NCBI GenBank assembly: GCA_025558095.1 | Contig: JAIVFI010000035.1 | Location: forward strand, 310,001-374,000 | Source: Hyaloraphidium curvatum | Lineage: Eukaryota; Monoblepharomycota; Hyaloraphidiomycetes; Hyaloraphidiales; Hyaloraphidiaceae | Direction of reading: 5' to 3' | Length of the DNA: 64,000 nt | In this document: positions 9,496-20,652 of the stretch, piece after piece | How the letters are laid out: the number at the start of each line of letters is the position of its first letter | Position numbering within the stretch: position 1 is the stretch's first letter | Notes under the pieces: model-generated | What the model saw: only the letters and a program-made list of their open reading frames with translations | What the model was told of the DNA's origin: nothing | Database searches by the model: none | Made by a program: the position numbers and the translations under genes

Positions 9496-11038
9496 ATGCC
9501 TCCCGGGCACAGGCGGCAGAGCAAATCCCATTCGAAACCCCGGGAAACGCTCATTGGCCAGCGCAAATCCCGTTCGGAACCCCGGACAACGCTCGTCGGC
9601 CCCCTCCTGTGCGCGGCAGCGGCCTTGCTCCTCGCGATCGCCATGGCCCCGCGCGTGCTCGCCGACCTGCTGTCGATCGCTCGTGCCGCGATGCCTGGGG
9701 CGGTGGACGCGCCCGAAGGCGCCGACCCGCTCGCCGTGGCGGCTGCAATGGACGACCGCCCGTACAACGCGGCACCCCCGCCGACCGCGCGCGAGACGGC
9801 GTCGCTGGCGCGCAACGCGTCCACCCATCTCCGCGGGATCCTCCCCTCGTATTCCCGCGATCAGGCCCCGACGCCGTTCCTGCTCGCGGCGGACGACGTG
9901 CGGTGTCCGCCAAAGGTCAGGGAGAAGCTGCGGGTGCGGTCGGACGCCATCAACGCGGCAACGGAACGGAACCGCCTCTTCGTGTTCGAACTCATCGACA
10001 TGCTGGAAGGCCGCGAGTTTGCCCAGCCGGTGCCGGTCTCGCCGAGCTTTTTCCCCATGTCGAACTACGTGCCAACGACGGCGTCGGCAAGCTGCCAGCC
10101 CAGCAGCTACGACTCGATAGAGACGCTCATGGGCCATCTGTCGAGGGACTGGTCGACGGAGCACGACTTTACGGGGGCCAAAAGCTACGAAATCATGCTG
10201 CGCATGTTGGAGAAATACGTTCCCAAGGGCGGAAAGGTGCTGCTTCCGGGAGCCGGCCTCGGAAGGCTCGGGTTCGAGATCGCCAAGCGAGGTTTCCGGG
10301 TGGAGATGAACGAGTGGGTCCGCCGCGCTCTTGGAGGTGCTGAGCCTGACACCGCGGCCGTCCAGCTGCTCCCCCGTCATGGCTGCGATAGCGCACCTCA
10401 TGCTTTCGCACGTCCGGCATCCGCGGCATTGCCACCCGTTCCTGCACCGCTGGAAGAATCTCATCCACGGCGACGAGCGGGACCAGATGACCGTTTTTGA
10501 GGTGCCCATGGTGCCGCCGGGAACCGAGGCGGCGGAGCTGCGCGCCAAGGGTGCCGACATCCTTCCGATCGACATCACGCTCGGGGAGTTTGGGAAGCTC
10601 TACTCCGCGCCTCCGAACGACAGCCGGCTGCGTGCTGCAGGGAGCGGCTTCGATGCCGTCATTTCCTCCTTCTTCATCGACAAGGCCAACTCGGACACGT
10701 GGGGCGCGTTGCTGGAGATCGTTCTGCCGATCAAGCCCGGTGGCATCCTCATCAACGCTGGACCACTGGCCTGGAAAGGTTTGCTCTACGCGTGTTTTGG
10801 CGCTTTGCTTTGCTGACGTGACATTTTAGGCGACGCCAAGCCTATGCTCACGCTGGACGAGGTCCTGCTGTTCTGGGAGACGCACCCGAAGACTCGTTTG
10901 GAGCTCCTCGACCAGGAGAGCCTTCCGGTGGACTATTCCCGCCGCGAAGGCGCTTTGCTCTACACGGAGCGCTACATTTCGCCGATCATGGCGCTTCGAA
11001 AGACGGCGGGCATGGAAGAGAAGGAGGTCCGGCTGTGA
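9496..11038 (+). CDS. N2227-family (carnosine N-methyltransferase-like) protein
   Basis: Exons 9496..10313, 10366..10778 and 10830..11038 give 479 residues. The SAM-binding motif I is LLPGAGLGRLGFEIAKRGF. It is preceded by the family-specific stretch SRDWSTEHDFTGAKSYEIML and followed by MAAIAHLMLSHV. FEVPMVP, the long AVISSFFIDKANSD block and ILINAGPLAWKG complete the N2227 pattern seen in human CARNMT1 and yeast YNL092W. These enzymes methylate carnosine or related histidine compounds. The chosen start gives a basic N-terminus followed by a hydrophobic segment (LLCAAAALLLAIAMA), suggesting a signal anchor and lumenal orientation. That is unusual for this family; starting at the internal Met at 9644 would avoid it. 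The N-terminal 28 residues contain an exact-phase duplication (see repeat). Confidence 0.85.
9521..9604 (+). repeat. 42-bp tandem duplication in coding sequence
   Basis: Two copies start with GCAAATCCC at 9521 and 9563. The period is 42 bp, so the reading frame is kept and 14 residues are doubled in the basic N-terminus of the N2227 protein (KSHSKPRETLIGQ versus KSRSEPRTTLVG). The copies differ at several positions, so the event is not recent. Confidence 0.8.
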
Positions 11039-11442
11039 AGGCCGAAAGATACCCTGTAGACGCTCGCAACCAACCCAATCCAGCAGCATTGCGGCTCCGA
11101 TTCCGAACTTCCACGTGATTGGCTGTGCAAAGCAAGAAAGTGGCCTTGCTCGTGAGCGGAATGGACCCCTATCTGGGCCCCTGCGGCAAGATGCGGGCGG
11201 GTGTTGGGGGTCGTGCCGCCGAACGCCTAGCACACAGACCGCACAAATCTCTGGGCAAACTCCGAGCTCTGCGGGCAGAACTCGGCGCAAGCACATCTCC
11301 GCCCGCCCGAGCAGCGGAAAACAAGGCCATTCCGGGCCAGAAGTGGGATTCCGGGCGACCAGAGCCGCGCAACCGAACCCGGCAAACACGGCGCCTCATC
11401 AGTCGGCATCGCCCCCACGGAGGACCCCAACGCAGCTGCACG
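11039..11442. other. Intergenic spacer
   Basis: The frame of the next gene stays open through most of this stretch and could in principle extend its N-terminus upstream. However, the reading is low-complexity and lies before the signal peptide. No other feature is seen. Confidence 0.5.
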
Positions 11443-13068
11443 ATGTTGCAGGCCAGCGCCACGCAGCGCACGGCTCCCGATGCCGTCGCCCACCGGGCCG
11501 GCCCCGGTGGAAGCGCCACCCTGGGGGCAGCTCCTGATGCAGTCCTCCACCGGGCCGGAACAGGCCTCCGGGGGCGAGGGCTGCTGGCAGCGGCCGTTGC
11601 CGCCATTGCTGCGTGCTTGTCGGCGGCGACGGCGGCGAATGGTTTCCTCCTGGAATGCAACAGCCCGGACCAGATGCTGAACACGTACAGCGTCCCGTCG
11701 ACGTCCATGCGTGGGTTGTGCAAGCCACCGGCGTATCAGGAGTACGTTGCTTCGCTCAATGGCACGGGCGGAAGCGCCACGATGCCCCAGGAGCGCGATA
11801 TACCTCCCTCGTACAACTGGGGCTTTGAGCTTTTCGATTACTGGGAAGTTCCCGAGACTGCTGGACAGTCTGGCGCCTACCACGTGTTTCCCGACTCGCA
11901 CGTGCCCGCCGTGCCGCATCCCAACGGCGGGTGGGTCCTCTTCTGGGCCAATTCCGAGAACTGGAGGTCTCGGGGGTTTGGACCTGGCCCAGACCAGCAG
12001 CAATACTACGAGCCCTTCGGCATGATGTACGGCGGACGGACCTGGCGATGGGGCTATGATAACGGCGGAAAATGGTTCGTGCTTGGCCTGCGCTGTTGAT
12101 TGGGCAGTCGCTCATACACTCGTACAGGCTCATGTCGGTCTCGCCGCACCCGACGGACGGGAACCCTTGGCATTTGGTCGGATTCTACCATGCAGAAGAC
12201 GGTTTTTGGTAAGCACTGATCGCCCTGTCGCGTGAGGGATAGCTGACCGAGCATACGCATTGCTCAGGCCTTACCAGGGCGCCGGTGGCCCTGCATGGAA
12301 GACGATAGGCGTCACGCATTCGTGGGATGGTATGTCAGTTTCGCACCCTCTGAAAGCCCGGTCTCAACCTTCTTCAGCCGGGATGACATGGCATGACTAC
12401 GGCCCCATCATCACCAGCAACACGCCGAGGCCGGAGGACTCCCGACCGTACTTTGGCGGCGTCGGAAACTTGTGGGTGCCCGCGCATGTGCCATCGGTCG
12501 CGATGCTGACATGGTCTGTCAAGTAATGCCGCTTGGGATTCCGCCAACCAGAGGTGGCTGTTGCTGTTCTCGGAGTACTGGATCGGAGCCGCAATCAGCC
12601 ACGACCCGAACGGCATGCCCGAGACGTGGTTCAAGTGGAACGGCTACGACCAGGGCTTCTCCCAGCCGGGTTGGGGCGGCGTCTTCACGCCCTTGCCGGG
12701 TCTGGAAAGCGTCCCCGGCGGGAATCCGAGCATGAGCTGGAACGTCTATCTCAACAAGTGGCTCATTGTCTACGGCGCGTGAGTAGCAGCCTCTTGAAGT
12801 CCGAGAAAGTTTGCTAATGGATGGTGCCTCTTGCAGCTGGGACTACGGCCTCCACATCAGCGCCTCCTTCGATGGCGTCACCTGGGACCCGGTCCGGTAC
12901 CTGGTCGGCTCCGTGGACGGATCGAGGGCTTGGTACCCCACCCTGTCTTCCGAGTACGGACCATACCTCTCCTTCCAGCAGGTTTCGCTTTACCACGCGG
13001 ACAAATTCGAATACCCGGACCGGCGCAAGGTCATCAAGCGCCAGATTCGTCTGAACCGATACGACTGA
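11443..13068 (+). CDS. Secreted glycosidase-like (beta-propeller type) protein
   Basis: Six exons (11443..12074, 12128..12208, 12268..12329, 12378..12471, 12524..12778, 12837..13068) encode about 451 residues. The N-terminal 45 residues hold an internal duplication (APDAVAHRAG and APDAVLHRAG). A hydrophobic segment then follows (LLAAAVAAIAACLSAATA), probably a signal peptide or anchor. The mature part has recurring aromatic blades: WHLVGFYHAEDGFW, HSWDGMTWHDYGPI, WLLLFSEYWIGAAISHD, WLIVYGAWDYGLHISASFDG and TWDPVRYLVG. Repeated S/DG-x-TW units of this type are typical of propeller glycoside hydrolases and Asp-box-like sialidase folds. I cannot name the family. All five introns are 48-59 nt and join in phase, and the intron 12209..12267 falls in a Trp codon. 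The upstream start choice is uncertain. Confidence 0.6.
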
Positions 13069-13885
13069 GGGAGCCGGCCTCCCCCCATACTGACATACTG
13101 ACACGGGAACGATAGATGTAGACCCATCATATGGAAATCATATGGAAAGTGAATCGAGTGATCATCCAGGTTGACAGAAGGGTACATGAGGGTATCGAAG
13201 AGCAGTCCGCAAGCATGATCATCTACGTCAAATGACAAAGCAACAGCTGAGGTCCGCTCGCCCAACCATGAGGGCCACGCGGACAAGTTGCTGCTCGAGA
13301 AGCCCAACCAGAGGGCGAACCGGGCAACAAGACGTGTGCTAGCCCTGGTAACCCGACGAAGCCGGTCCGAAGGAAGCACAGAAGCAACTTCCAATGCCAT
13401 CCTCAGGCATCCTTGTTCGGCGTTTGAAGCTTCTGGAAGAAGGCACGGCCCTTCAACTGACAGGGGCCCGCCACGTCGTGGTCTAGCAGGTCCAACGGTC
13501 AGCGACGGAGGCTCAGATCCCGACGCCAGTGAGCTCTCTACCATTGCAGTAGCTGCAAACGGCCTTCTTCGCCGCCCGACGGCCCTCATCGTCGAGGAGG
13601 TCCGAGTCAAGGAGAGCGACGGTCGGAGAGTGCGACCGCGCCGGGGGCAAGCGCGGCGAGTCGGCCGCAGCCGACGTTGCGGAGGTCGGCGTCGCAGCAG
13701 AGCCGTCGACAGGGAGGGAAGCCGCGGCCATTTCTGTGCAAAGAAGGGGGGGGGGGTTGTTTTGGGTGGGGTTGTTTTTTCTCCTGCGGCGCGGCTGGCG
13801 GAAGCGCGCGGGGGGCGGGATGAGTCGGAGTTTCGCCGTCCCACTCTCTTCAAGAGTCGTCGGCGATATCCGTTACAATCTGTTT
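13069..13885. other. Long intergenic region with an 11-bp G run
   Basis: No confident gene is seen. There is a short direct repeat (CATATGGAAA, twice) near 13127-13145. A run of eleven G at 13746-13756 is followed by further G triplets, giving G-quadruplex potential on the + strand. A weak leftward candidate starts with an ATG at 13731 (72 residues, ending near AVCSYCNG before a possible GTAGAG donor at about 13545), but no downstream exon could be matched, so it is not called as a gene. Confidence 0.5.
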
Positions 13886-15779
13886 CTAAGTTTTCTTGCC
13901 CTTCTTTGCGCTCGAACCACCGAAAAAGTCCTCGATCGTCCTCTTCCTGCCGTTGGCGCTCTTGAGCGACGCCGGATCGGGCACCACCTCTTCGTCCGCC
14001 ATGTCCTCGCCTTCGCCGTTGTCTGCCTCTGCCACCACGTCCACAGTCCCGGCACTTGGGCTGGGGGGCTTCCAGCTCCCTGCAGGTGCCACGCCGTACT
14101 TCTTCTCCTTGTACGCCGCGGCGATCCCGTCAATGCACCGCTTGCTGGCCTCCTTGTGATCCACGATGGGATCGGGATAGCCTGCCTCGCGGATCCGCTT
14201 GCGTATGTCGGCAGGGGCCGTCCAAGGCTCGATCAGATGCTTTTCCGGCACCGCAGCCAGCTCCGGGACGAACTTGCGGATGTAGGCGTAGACCTCCGGC
14301 TTGTACTTTGCCGGGAACGCCGACGGGGAGTAAACGCGGAAGTACTGCGAGAAGTAGGCCGATGCCGAAAGCCAGAGCCAGTTGCCGACGTTGAGCGCCG
14401 GATCCGCATCCAAGAGCAGCTCCTCGAACACGTCCGCGCCGCGCTCCCAGGAGATGTAGAGGTCGCCTCGGGTCAAGAAGCACGCGACGCAGTGCCGCGC
14501 CAGGTGGTGGATCCAACCTTCGCGACGGAGCTGGCGCATGATCGCGTCGATCCAGGGGAATCCGGTGCGTCCGTTCGTCCACGCCTCCAAGTGCTCCATG
14601 GCCTTGCGGTCCTCAGCCGTCGGATTCGCCGGGAGTGAGGGGCCGGCGAGGCGCCATGGCACCTGCAAACACACCGGATTCGTGGCCATAAGGTTGTAGC
14701 CCGGCGTCGTTGCCGCGCAGTAGTAGAACTCCCGCCACAGCAGCTGGCCCCAGAGCGAGACCGGGGGCTGCGAATGGCCTTTTCCCGCTGGCGAAGAGTA
14801 GAGGGCGAGGAGGCGAGAGCGAAAGAGGCGCGCGGACAGCGAACCGAACTTGAGGTACGGCGAGAGAACGGTCGTGCTGGCGTTCGGGTGCATCATCGCA
14901 GGCGAAGTCTCGGGCTTCTCAAACTTGGCGGCGCGAGCGGTCTGGGCCAGGAAAGAGTCCAGACGTCGCAGAGCCTCGGTCTCGCCTCCAGGATGGGGCG
15001 ATCGCTGGTCTTCCGGGGGCAACCGCAGCTTGAGCTCCTCGGCCGTGGGCACCGAGAACGGGGATGCAGGACCGGCTGGCTCGACAAAGACGCTGTGCGA
15101 ATCCGGCGGCGATCCGGCGTTCCCAGTAGGTTCTGCGAGGGCGGAAGAGGGAAAAGAGAGCTGCTTGGCATCGTCGTCGGATATCGCCGGCATGCGCGTC
15201 GGGGCATCCAGCGGCGCGGAAGGTGCCGGCATCTTCTCGACCACCCCCTGGAACGCGCGGTAGGTGAGGGGCACCTTGCCCTTGTTGGCCTTGACGACGT
15301 CCTTCGGGTCCCAGAGCGTGTGGCCGAGGCACGAGACGGCTTCCACGCCGGCCGCGGAGCAGAGCGCGCGCACTTTGGCGTCCCGGAACTCGGCGTAGGG
15401 CTCCGTGTCGGCCTCGAAGAAGAGGTGCGTGGGCTTCCAGCGCGAAAACACGGCGGGAAAGAGCCGCAGCGGGTCCCCGCGGAGCACGAGCAGGCGCGAG
15501 CCCAGGCGGCGGAGGGACCTGTCCAGGTCCTCGAGCGTCTCGAGCAGGTGCACCCAACGGCGCACGCCGACGCGCATCACATTGGAGTAGACGAACTGCG
15601 GGTCGACTTCAGGCGCTGTCAGTGGCGGCGAATGGAGACGGACAACAGATCTCACGGCAGAAGATGGGCAGGACGCGCGGAGCGGCGGCTAGGGCCTTTG
15701 CCAGCGCCGGGTTGTCGTGCAGCCGCAGGCCCTTCCGGAACCAGACGATGGCTACCGTTGCCTTGCTCTCGCCGGCCAT
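13886..15779 (-). CDS. Cryptochrome/photolyase family protein, (6-4) photolyase-like
   Basis: Exons 15779..15656 and 15606..13886 (49-nt GTGAGA intron) give 614 residues. The N-terminal alpha/beta antenna domain starts with ATVAIVWFRKGLRLHDNPAL and VLPIFCLDPQF. The FAD-binding helical domain contains WGQLLWREFYYCAA, TGFPWIDAIMRQLRREGW and IHHLARHCVACFLTRGDLYI, with the double histidine expected of (6-4) photolyases. NVGNWLWLSASAYF follows. The protein ends with a lysine-rich tail (KKGKKT), probably nuclear. The enzyme would repair UV (6-4) photoproducts using blue light, or act as an animal-type cryptochrome; sequence alone does not settle which. An extra Pro/Ser-rich loop of about 70 residues separates the antenna and FAD domains. 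The gene is divergent from nothing close: 250 bp lie between its start and the stop of the GDPD gene. Confidence 0.9.
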
Positions 15780-16029
15780 GCTTGATCGAACTGCGGGGAC
15801 AGCTCGGCAAACTGTGCTGGGGATTCGGATCGGAAATCCCGCCCGGCGGGGATCATGTTCGCTGCGGCGGGAGAACGCCCGCCGAAAAGCATCACGCGGA
15901 ATCGTCAGCGCCACTTCCGATTCACCAGCGACAGATACTTTTCGACTACAATCAACTGGTTCCGCGGGCGGATGCACTTCCGAGCCGATTCTACACCTCA
16001 AGAGCCAAGATGCAGCGAATCAACCCGAA

Positions 16030-17196
16030 TCATCCAGCCAACAGCGCCGCCTCCTCCACCGGAGGACCCACCCCCAGCGCCTCCAGCTCCGCCACGATCT
16101 CCTTCTTCAGCGCGACCAGCAGCGCCGGCCGGTCGGTCAGCACGCAGCCGGCGCCCAGCCAATCGACGGCCCGCACGAGGCCGTGGCGGTCCTGGACCGT
16201 CCAGACCTGAGTCCGGTAGCCCCGGCGCTTCGCGCGGCGGGCAAAGCTAGGCGAGAATCCAAGGACGTTGGCCTGGATGCTGTAGCCGAAGACGTCGGAT
16301 TGATGCCGCGAATCGCGGCCTGCGGAGGAGTCGTCGCCCTTTTCGGAGCGAGAAACAAATGTCCGAGCAAAGCCCGCAGTCCGCTCAAACAGGGAGCCCA
16401 GGACGACGCCGTCGAAGAAGGAAAGGGAGCCAAAGTCGGGGGCAAACAGGCGCAGGGAGATCCTCCGGCACTCGGGCAGGATCCGGACGGCGGCCTCGTG
16501 GTAGTCGTCCCGCCAGCAGTTCAGGAGAACGCGCTCGAAGGGGTCCGGCGACGCGTGGGCGAGCGCAAAGGCCTGGAGGGCCTCCCGGATCCGGCGCATC
16601 GTCAGCTCGGGGTCGTTGCTCGAAGGTTTGAGGTCTGCAGGGAACAACGCTCAGCCCACAGGCATTCCGAAGGGAATATTCAATAGCGACGAACCAAAAT
16701 GGACCTCGGCGAGAGGAAAGTCGGCCAGCAGCTCAACGATCTCCTCCATCGTCGGCGGCGGGTCCCCCTCGCGAGCTGCCCCGCTGGCGTCGAGCTTCCG
16801 GACCTCCTCCAGCGTCAAATCGCGTAATCGACCCTTGGAACCCGTCGTCCGATCCACGGTCGAGTCGTGCATGGCCACCAGGCGGTCGTCCTTCGTCAGG
16901 CCCAAATCGCACTCTATCCCGTCCGCCCCGGATTCAAGGGCAAGCCGGTACGCCCTCAGCGTGTTCTCCGGCCCGATTGCCGCGCCCTCCGAGGGCTTGT
17001 TGGCCCCGCGGTGGGCGACGATGGCCAGGGCCTTCCACCGCTCGAGCCGCTCCTCCGGAGTGTCCGCAGACTGCCCCGGCGAGCCCGACAGGTGCAACCG
17101 CGTTCGGTACGCGGTCCAGGCGAACAACCCGGCGCTCACGGCGACCGCCGCGATGGCCGCCATTCCGTTTCCCGGTTTCCGGTCGTCAATCGTCAA
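16030..17196 (-). CDS. Membrane-anchored glycerophosphodiester phosphodiesterase
   Basis: Exons 17196..16695 and 16634..16030 give 368 residues. A single N-terminal transmembrane segment (MAAIAAVAVSAGLFAWTAY) is followed by the GDPD catalytic start AIVAHRGANKPSEG, in which His and Arg are catalytic. PENTLRAYRLALESGADGIECDLGLTKD (metal-binding Glu and Asp) and VAMHDSTVDRTT (second catalytic His) come next. The intron of 60 nt sits exactly at EVHFDLK, the conserved strand that normally reads I-DIK. The C-terminal half contains QVWTVQD, the typical W-T-V strand. The domain hydrolyses glycerophosphodiesters such as glycerophosphocholine to glycerol-3-phosphate and alcohol. The anchor resembles yeast Pgc1 and animal GDE1/4-type proteins. 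Confidence 0.9.
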
Positions 17197-17555
17197 GCGC
17201 AGTGATCGGCGGGCGGCTGCGCTCTTGCCGGACCCTTTCCGGTTTCCGCCCGCCCAGTCTCCTCGGAGGACAAGCGTGATGTGGATTGAGAGTGGAATTG
17301 CCTACAGAAGGAAGGTGGGCATTACAACAAGGTCGTTCATTGGTTTCCGTTCGCGGGACGGGGCGAAAACGGGCATCTGATTGCTCCAAGCCTGCGCCCA
17401 GATCCATCTCCAGCTCACGACCGACCAAGAACGCGACGACATCATGCTTGTATTGTTCAGAATGAAGAAGTTGCGCTCGGCGGGTATAGTCAGAGGGCGG
17501 AAAGACGAGCTCCGGTGCCTCGGAGAAGACAGCAAGGCATCCAGCCGATGATGGC
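17197..17555. other. Intergenic spacer between two leftward genes
   Basis: This is the 3' flank of the MCFD2-like gene and the promoter region of the GDPD gene. An open leftward reading through it is a shadow, and no motif is recognised. Confidence 0.5.
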
Positions 17556-18144
17556 CTAGTCGGCCTTGGCGTGGTACTCTGCAGGCGTGTTCAGATAAGC
17601 CGATGCCCGCTGCGCCCGCTGCCGGCCCACCTTGGCTGGCCAGGTACTCCTCCAGGCTGATCTTGCCGTCGCCGTCGCGGTCGTCCTCACGCAGGGTGTG
17701 GTCAACCATGTCGTCGACCTCCTGGACGGGGATACGCTGGTCCTCGGGCGCGTCGTAGTCGCTGAATGCTGTCCGCAGCTCGTGGCCGTCCAGGAAGCCG
17801 TCGTTGTTCAGATCCGTGACCTTTCGGCGGGCAGAAGAGCGGAGAGACACACGGAGCAGCGGGAGCGGAGGGGAAAGAATGAAAGCACGGCGAGAGAAAA
17901 TCAGACTCCGGCCGCCCAAGAAGCCCGATGGCATCACCTTGAAGAAGGCCAGGTCCGCGTCGTCCTCGTCCTTCAGCGTCACGTTCTCCGCGATGTGCTC
18001 CTTCGTGTGCTCCTTCTTGTGGCCCAGCGGGTCGAAGTTGGAGTGCTCGCCTTTCGGCTCAAAGTTCGCGAGCGCGGGGGCGGCGAGTGCGGCCAGGAGG
18101 AGGGCCAGGAGGAGGAGCGCGAGGCGCGAGGCTGGGGGGCCCAT
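17556..18144 (-). CDS. MCFD2-like EF-hand secretory pathway protein
   Basis: Exons 18144..17938, 17820..17631 and 17578..17556 give 139 residues. A signal peptide is clear (MGPPASRLALLLLALLLAAL, then APALA). The mature chain has two EF-hands: DLNNDGFLDGHE and DDRDGDGKISLEE, each with the acidic 12-residue Ca2+ loop. The layout (short acidic leader, FFK before the first loop, DDMVDHTLREDD before the second) matches MCFD2, the cargo-receptor partner of ERGIC-53 in ER-to-Golgi transport. The last exon is only 23 nt and changes the ending to EYHAKAD, which lacks an HDEL-type signal. The first intron (117 nt) is long for this region. A CREC-family calcium protein is the alternative. Confidence 0.75.
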
Positions 18145-18303
18145 GGCGCGGCGCGAGGGCAGCGGGATTCCCGCGAGCCGCTTTGCTAGAGCACGCTTCC
18201 CCGGACTGCTGGAAGTGTGACGCAGTCAGACGCGTTGTTGACACCGGCGCGTCGATCGGTGACCGTCGACGTGGCAAGTTCGAGCGGTCTCCGCCCAGCA
18301 CGG

Positions 18304-19305
18304 ATGGCGCGAATCGCGGCAATTGCCGCGCTCCTCGCGCTGTGCGTCGCGGGCGCCGCCGGCGACGTGACGTTCGACGACGCGTGCGACCGCCCGCGGT
18401 GCCGCGCCGGCCGCCCCGTCCGCAACCCCGCGCACACGCCGGCATTCAACGGCTGCGGCGTGCCGGGCTTCATGGTGGCGTCGCCGCAGTACGACATGAC
18501 GCGCTGCTGCAACGCGCACGACGTGTGCTACGACGACTGCGGAAACAGCCGCTCCAAGTGCGACGCCGACTTCCTCGCCTGCATGCAGAAGCTGTGCGAC
18601 GACGGCTGGGCTGGCAAGCAGCGCGAGGAGTGCAGGGGCACCGCGTCCGTGTTCCACATGGGCACCGCGCTCATGGGCTGCGCGGCGTACCAGGCCAGCC
18701 AGAGGAACGCGTGCCTGTGCCTCGAGACCGTCGGCGGCGACGGCGACGCCGAGGCCCCGGAGGACGACGACGCCGCGAAGGATGACCAGACGATCGCGCT
18801 CGAGTCGATCATGAAGGTTCTGAAGCCGGCCGACGCGGATTCGTGGGAGAACCGCGAGGAAGTCGACATGGACGCCGCTGCGGAAGGGGATTACCCGAGC
18901 GCGGACGGCGATCCGGACCTCGAAACCGGCGAGGAGCACGTGCACGGCACCCACACCCACGAGCCCCCGCGCGAACCCGTGGACGAGTTCGACTTTGTCC
19001 TCCAGCCGCCGCCGCCCCCGGACGGGCCCGACCCGGTCCCCGACTGGCCCAAAGTGAGCCTCGACGACCCGCCGAAGCCGCCGCCACCGCCGCCGTTGCC
19101 CATCGAGGAGGAGTACGACGGGCCGCTCAACTTTGCCGACGACGTGGAGCCGGACGGAGACGAACCCGAGGAAGGCTACGAGGAAGTCGAGATCGACTTC
19201 GGGCGACCCGGTGACTACCCGGACGGGGAGGGCGAAGAGGACGATGTGGACGAGGATCCGGAGGAGGACGACAGCTACGGCATCCCGGATCGCGAGGAGC
19301 TTTGA
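18304..19305 (+). CDS. Secreted group XII-like phospholipase A2 with acidic tail
   Basis: Single exon of about 333 residues. A signal peptide (MARIAAIAALLALCVAGAAG) precedes a cysteine-rich domain. The Ca2+/active-site pattern is FNGCGVPGFM then CCNAHDVCYDDCG, with the His-Asp catalytic pair. Conserved cysteines continue through CDADFLACM and CACLCLE-like positions. The spacing (CCNxHDxCYxxCGxSK) matches group XII PLA2. These enzymes release fatty acids from the sn-2 position, although some group XII members are catalytically weak. From about residue 145 on, the protein is low complexity: very acidic with proline runs and a HGTHTH patch. It ends in REEL, which resembles a KDEL-type ER retrieval signal, so the product may be ER-retained rather than exported. 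The ATG chosen begins the signal peptide. Confidence 0.82.
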   Translation: MARIAAIAALLALCVAGAAGDVTFDDACDRPRCRAGRPVRNPAHTPAFNGCGVPGFMVASPQYDMTRCCNAHDVCYDDCGNSRSKCDADFLACMQKLCDDGWAGKQREECRGTASVFHMGTALMGCAAYQASQRNACLCLETVGGDGDAEAPEDDDAAKDDQTIALESIMKVLKPADADSWENREEVDMDAAAEGDYPSADGDPDLETGEEHVHGTHTHEPPREPVDEFDFVLQPPPPPDGPDPVPDWPKVSLDDPPKPPPPPPLPIEEEYDGPLNFADDVEPDGDEPEEGYEEVEIDFGRPGDYPDGEGEEDDVDEDPEEDDSYGIPDREEL

Positions 19306-19477
19306 TATTGGCAACGATCGCATGTGGGGCAGAGCAGCTATTTGTCACGGGTGTACAGCGAGTAACCTAATGGTGGCTCATCGGAGGAAGCTAAATCCAA
19401 TGACAAGGAAAATGGCTACGTCATTGACAGGGCCAAAGACCGGAATCACTTGGTAGGCTTCCATAGGAGAGGCCTTT

Positions 19478-20570
19478 TCACTTTCCGACAACATAAAACG
19501 TGTAGAGGGTCTTTTGGCTGTAGGTTTGCCCCGCCTTGAGAATGACCTGGTTTCGCCAATCCGGGTAGTTGATCGCCGCCGGGTACTTGGACGTCTCGAG
19601 GCAGAATGCCGCTCGCGGCCCGTACGCCCCACCACCCTGCGTTTTCTTGGCGCGGTACGAAGGCTCGAGCTCGCTGGGCACGTAGAGCTGGAACCCCGGC
19701 GCGTCCGTCCGCATCTCCATCCTGATCCCCGTGCTCGGACACGTGGCCGTCGCGCAGGGCACCTCCAGCGACGGGTCCGCGACGAAAAAGTCGTCGAAAT
19801 TGCCCTCGTTGCGCGACCCGATCGGCGCCGCGCTGCGGAAGTCGTACGCGGGCTCAACGCCGATCGGCACCACCTCGCCCGAGGGGGCCCAGTCGAGCTT
19901 AGGGTCGCGGCGGAGCCAGGCCTTGACGCCCTCGGAGAAATGGAGCACTGTGCCGTCGACCGAGGGGTCCTCGAGGCCCGAGAGGTTGAAGTAGGCGTGG
20001 TTGGTCATGTTGACGATCGTGCTGGCGCCCTCCACGAGCTTGGCGCCGTACTCCATCGAAAGCGTGCCGTCGTCGGTGAGCGCGTACCGGGCCGTGGCAT
20101 GGACGGCGCCCGGGAACCCGCCCTCGCCGTCGGGCGAGGTGCGCGAGAAGGAGATCGACGATCGGTCCTGCGAGTCCACGGTCCTTCGGCGGCAAGTGAG
20201 TGGAACATTCCGCGGCCCATCGCAAAGCTACGCACCAGATCTTGCAGTCCCAGCCGGAATCCTTGCCCCCGTGGAGCGAGTTCTGCCCGAGGTCCTTGCG
20301 GAGCTCGTAGGTCTTTCCGTCCAACTCAAACTCCGCCCCCACGATCCGGTTCGCGATCCGGCCGACGGTGGCGCCAAAGTACGGGTACCCGGGTTTTGAT
20401 TTCGCGGCCACGTAGTCCTCCGGCGCGTCGTAACCGAGGACGACGTCGCGCTGGACCCCGTCGCGGTCCCTGACCACCAGGTTCGTCACGGTCGCGCCAA
20501 AGTCCGTGATGGTGACGCTGACGACGGGGCCCTTGCCCGTGGGAGGTCGGAGGACGTACGCCTTGGCCAT
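19478..20570 (-). CDS. GALM: Aldose 1-epimerase (galactose mutarotase)
   Basis: Exons 20570..20236 and 20183..19478 encode 346 residues, the usual length for the family. Hallmarks are ITDFGATVTNLVVRDRDG, GYPYFGATVGRIANRI (substrate Arg), LHGGKDSGWD with the catalytic-region His, MTNHAYFNLSG with the second His, and FCLETSKYPAAINYP with the catalytic Glu region. The enzyme interconverts alpha and beta anomers of hexoses for the Leloir pathway. The 52-nt intron (GTGCGT) splits a Trp codon at KIW. The protein has no epimerase (GAL10) fusion partner. It is head-to-tail with the OCRE/FHA/G-patch gene, with 82 bp between this start and that stop. Confidence 0.93.
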
Positions 20571-20652
20571 GGTCGCCGCTGCTGCGTGGAATGGGGCGGG
20601 GATTCGGCGTGGCGTGTTGGGGGACAGCGAGACCCTGGGGACCTCTGTTGAC

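Noticed and set aside
13400-13731. Small leftward gene starting MAAASLPVDG
   Set aside because: Only one exon could be read, no family recognised and no downstream exon joined in frame.
14774-16210. Rightward open reading of 478 codons over the photolyase and GDPD genes
   Set aside because: It crosses two genes with clear motifs on the other strand, including an intron and an intergenic gap.
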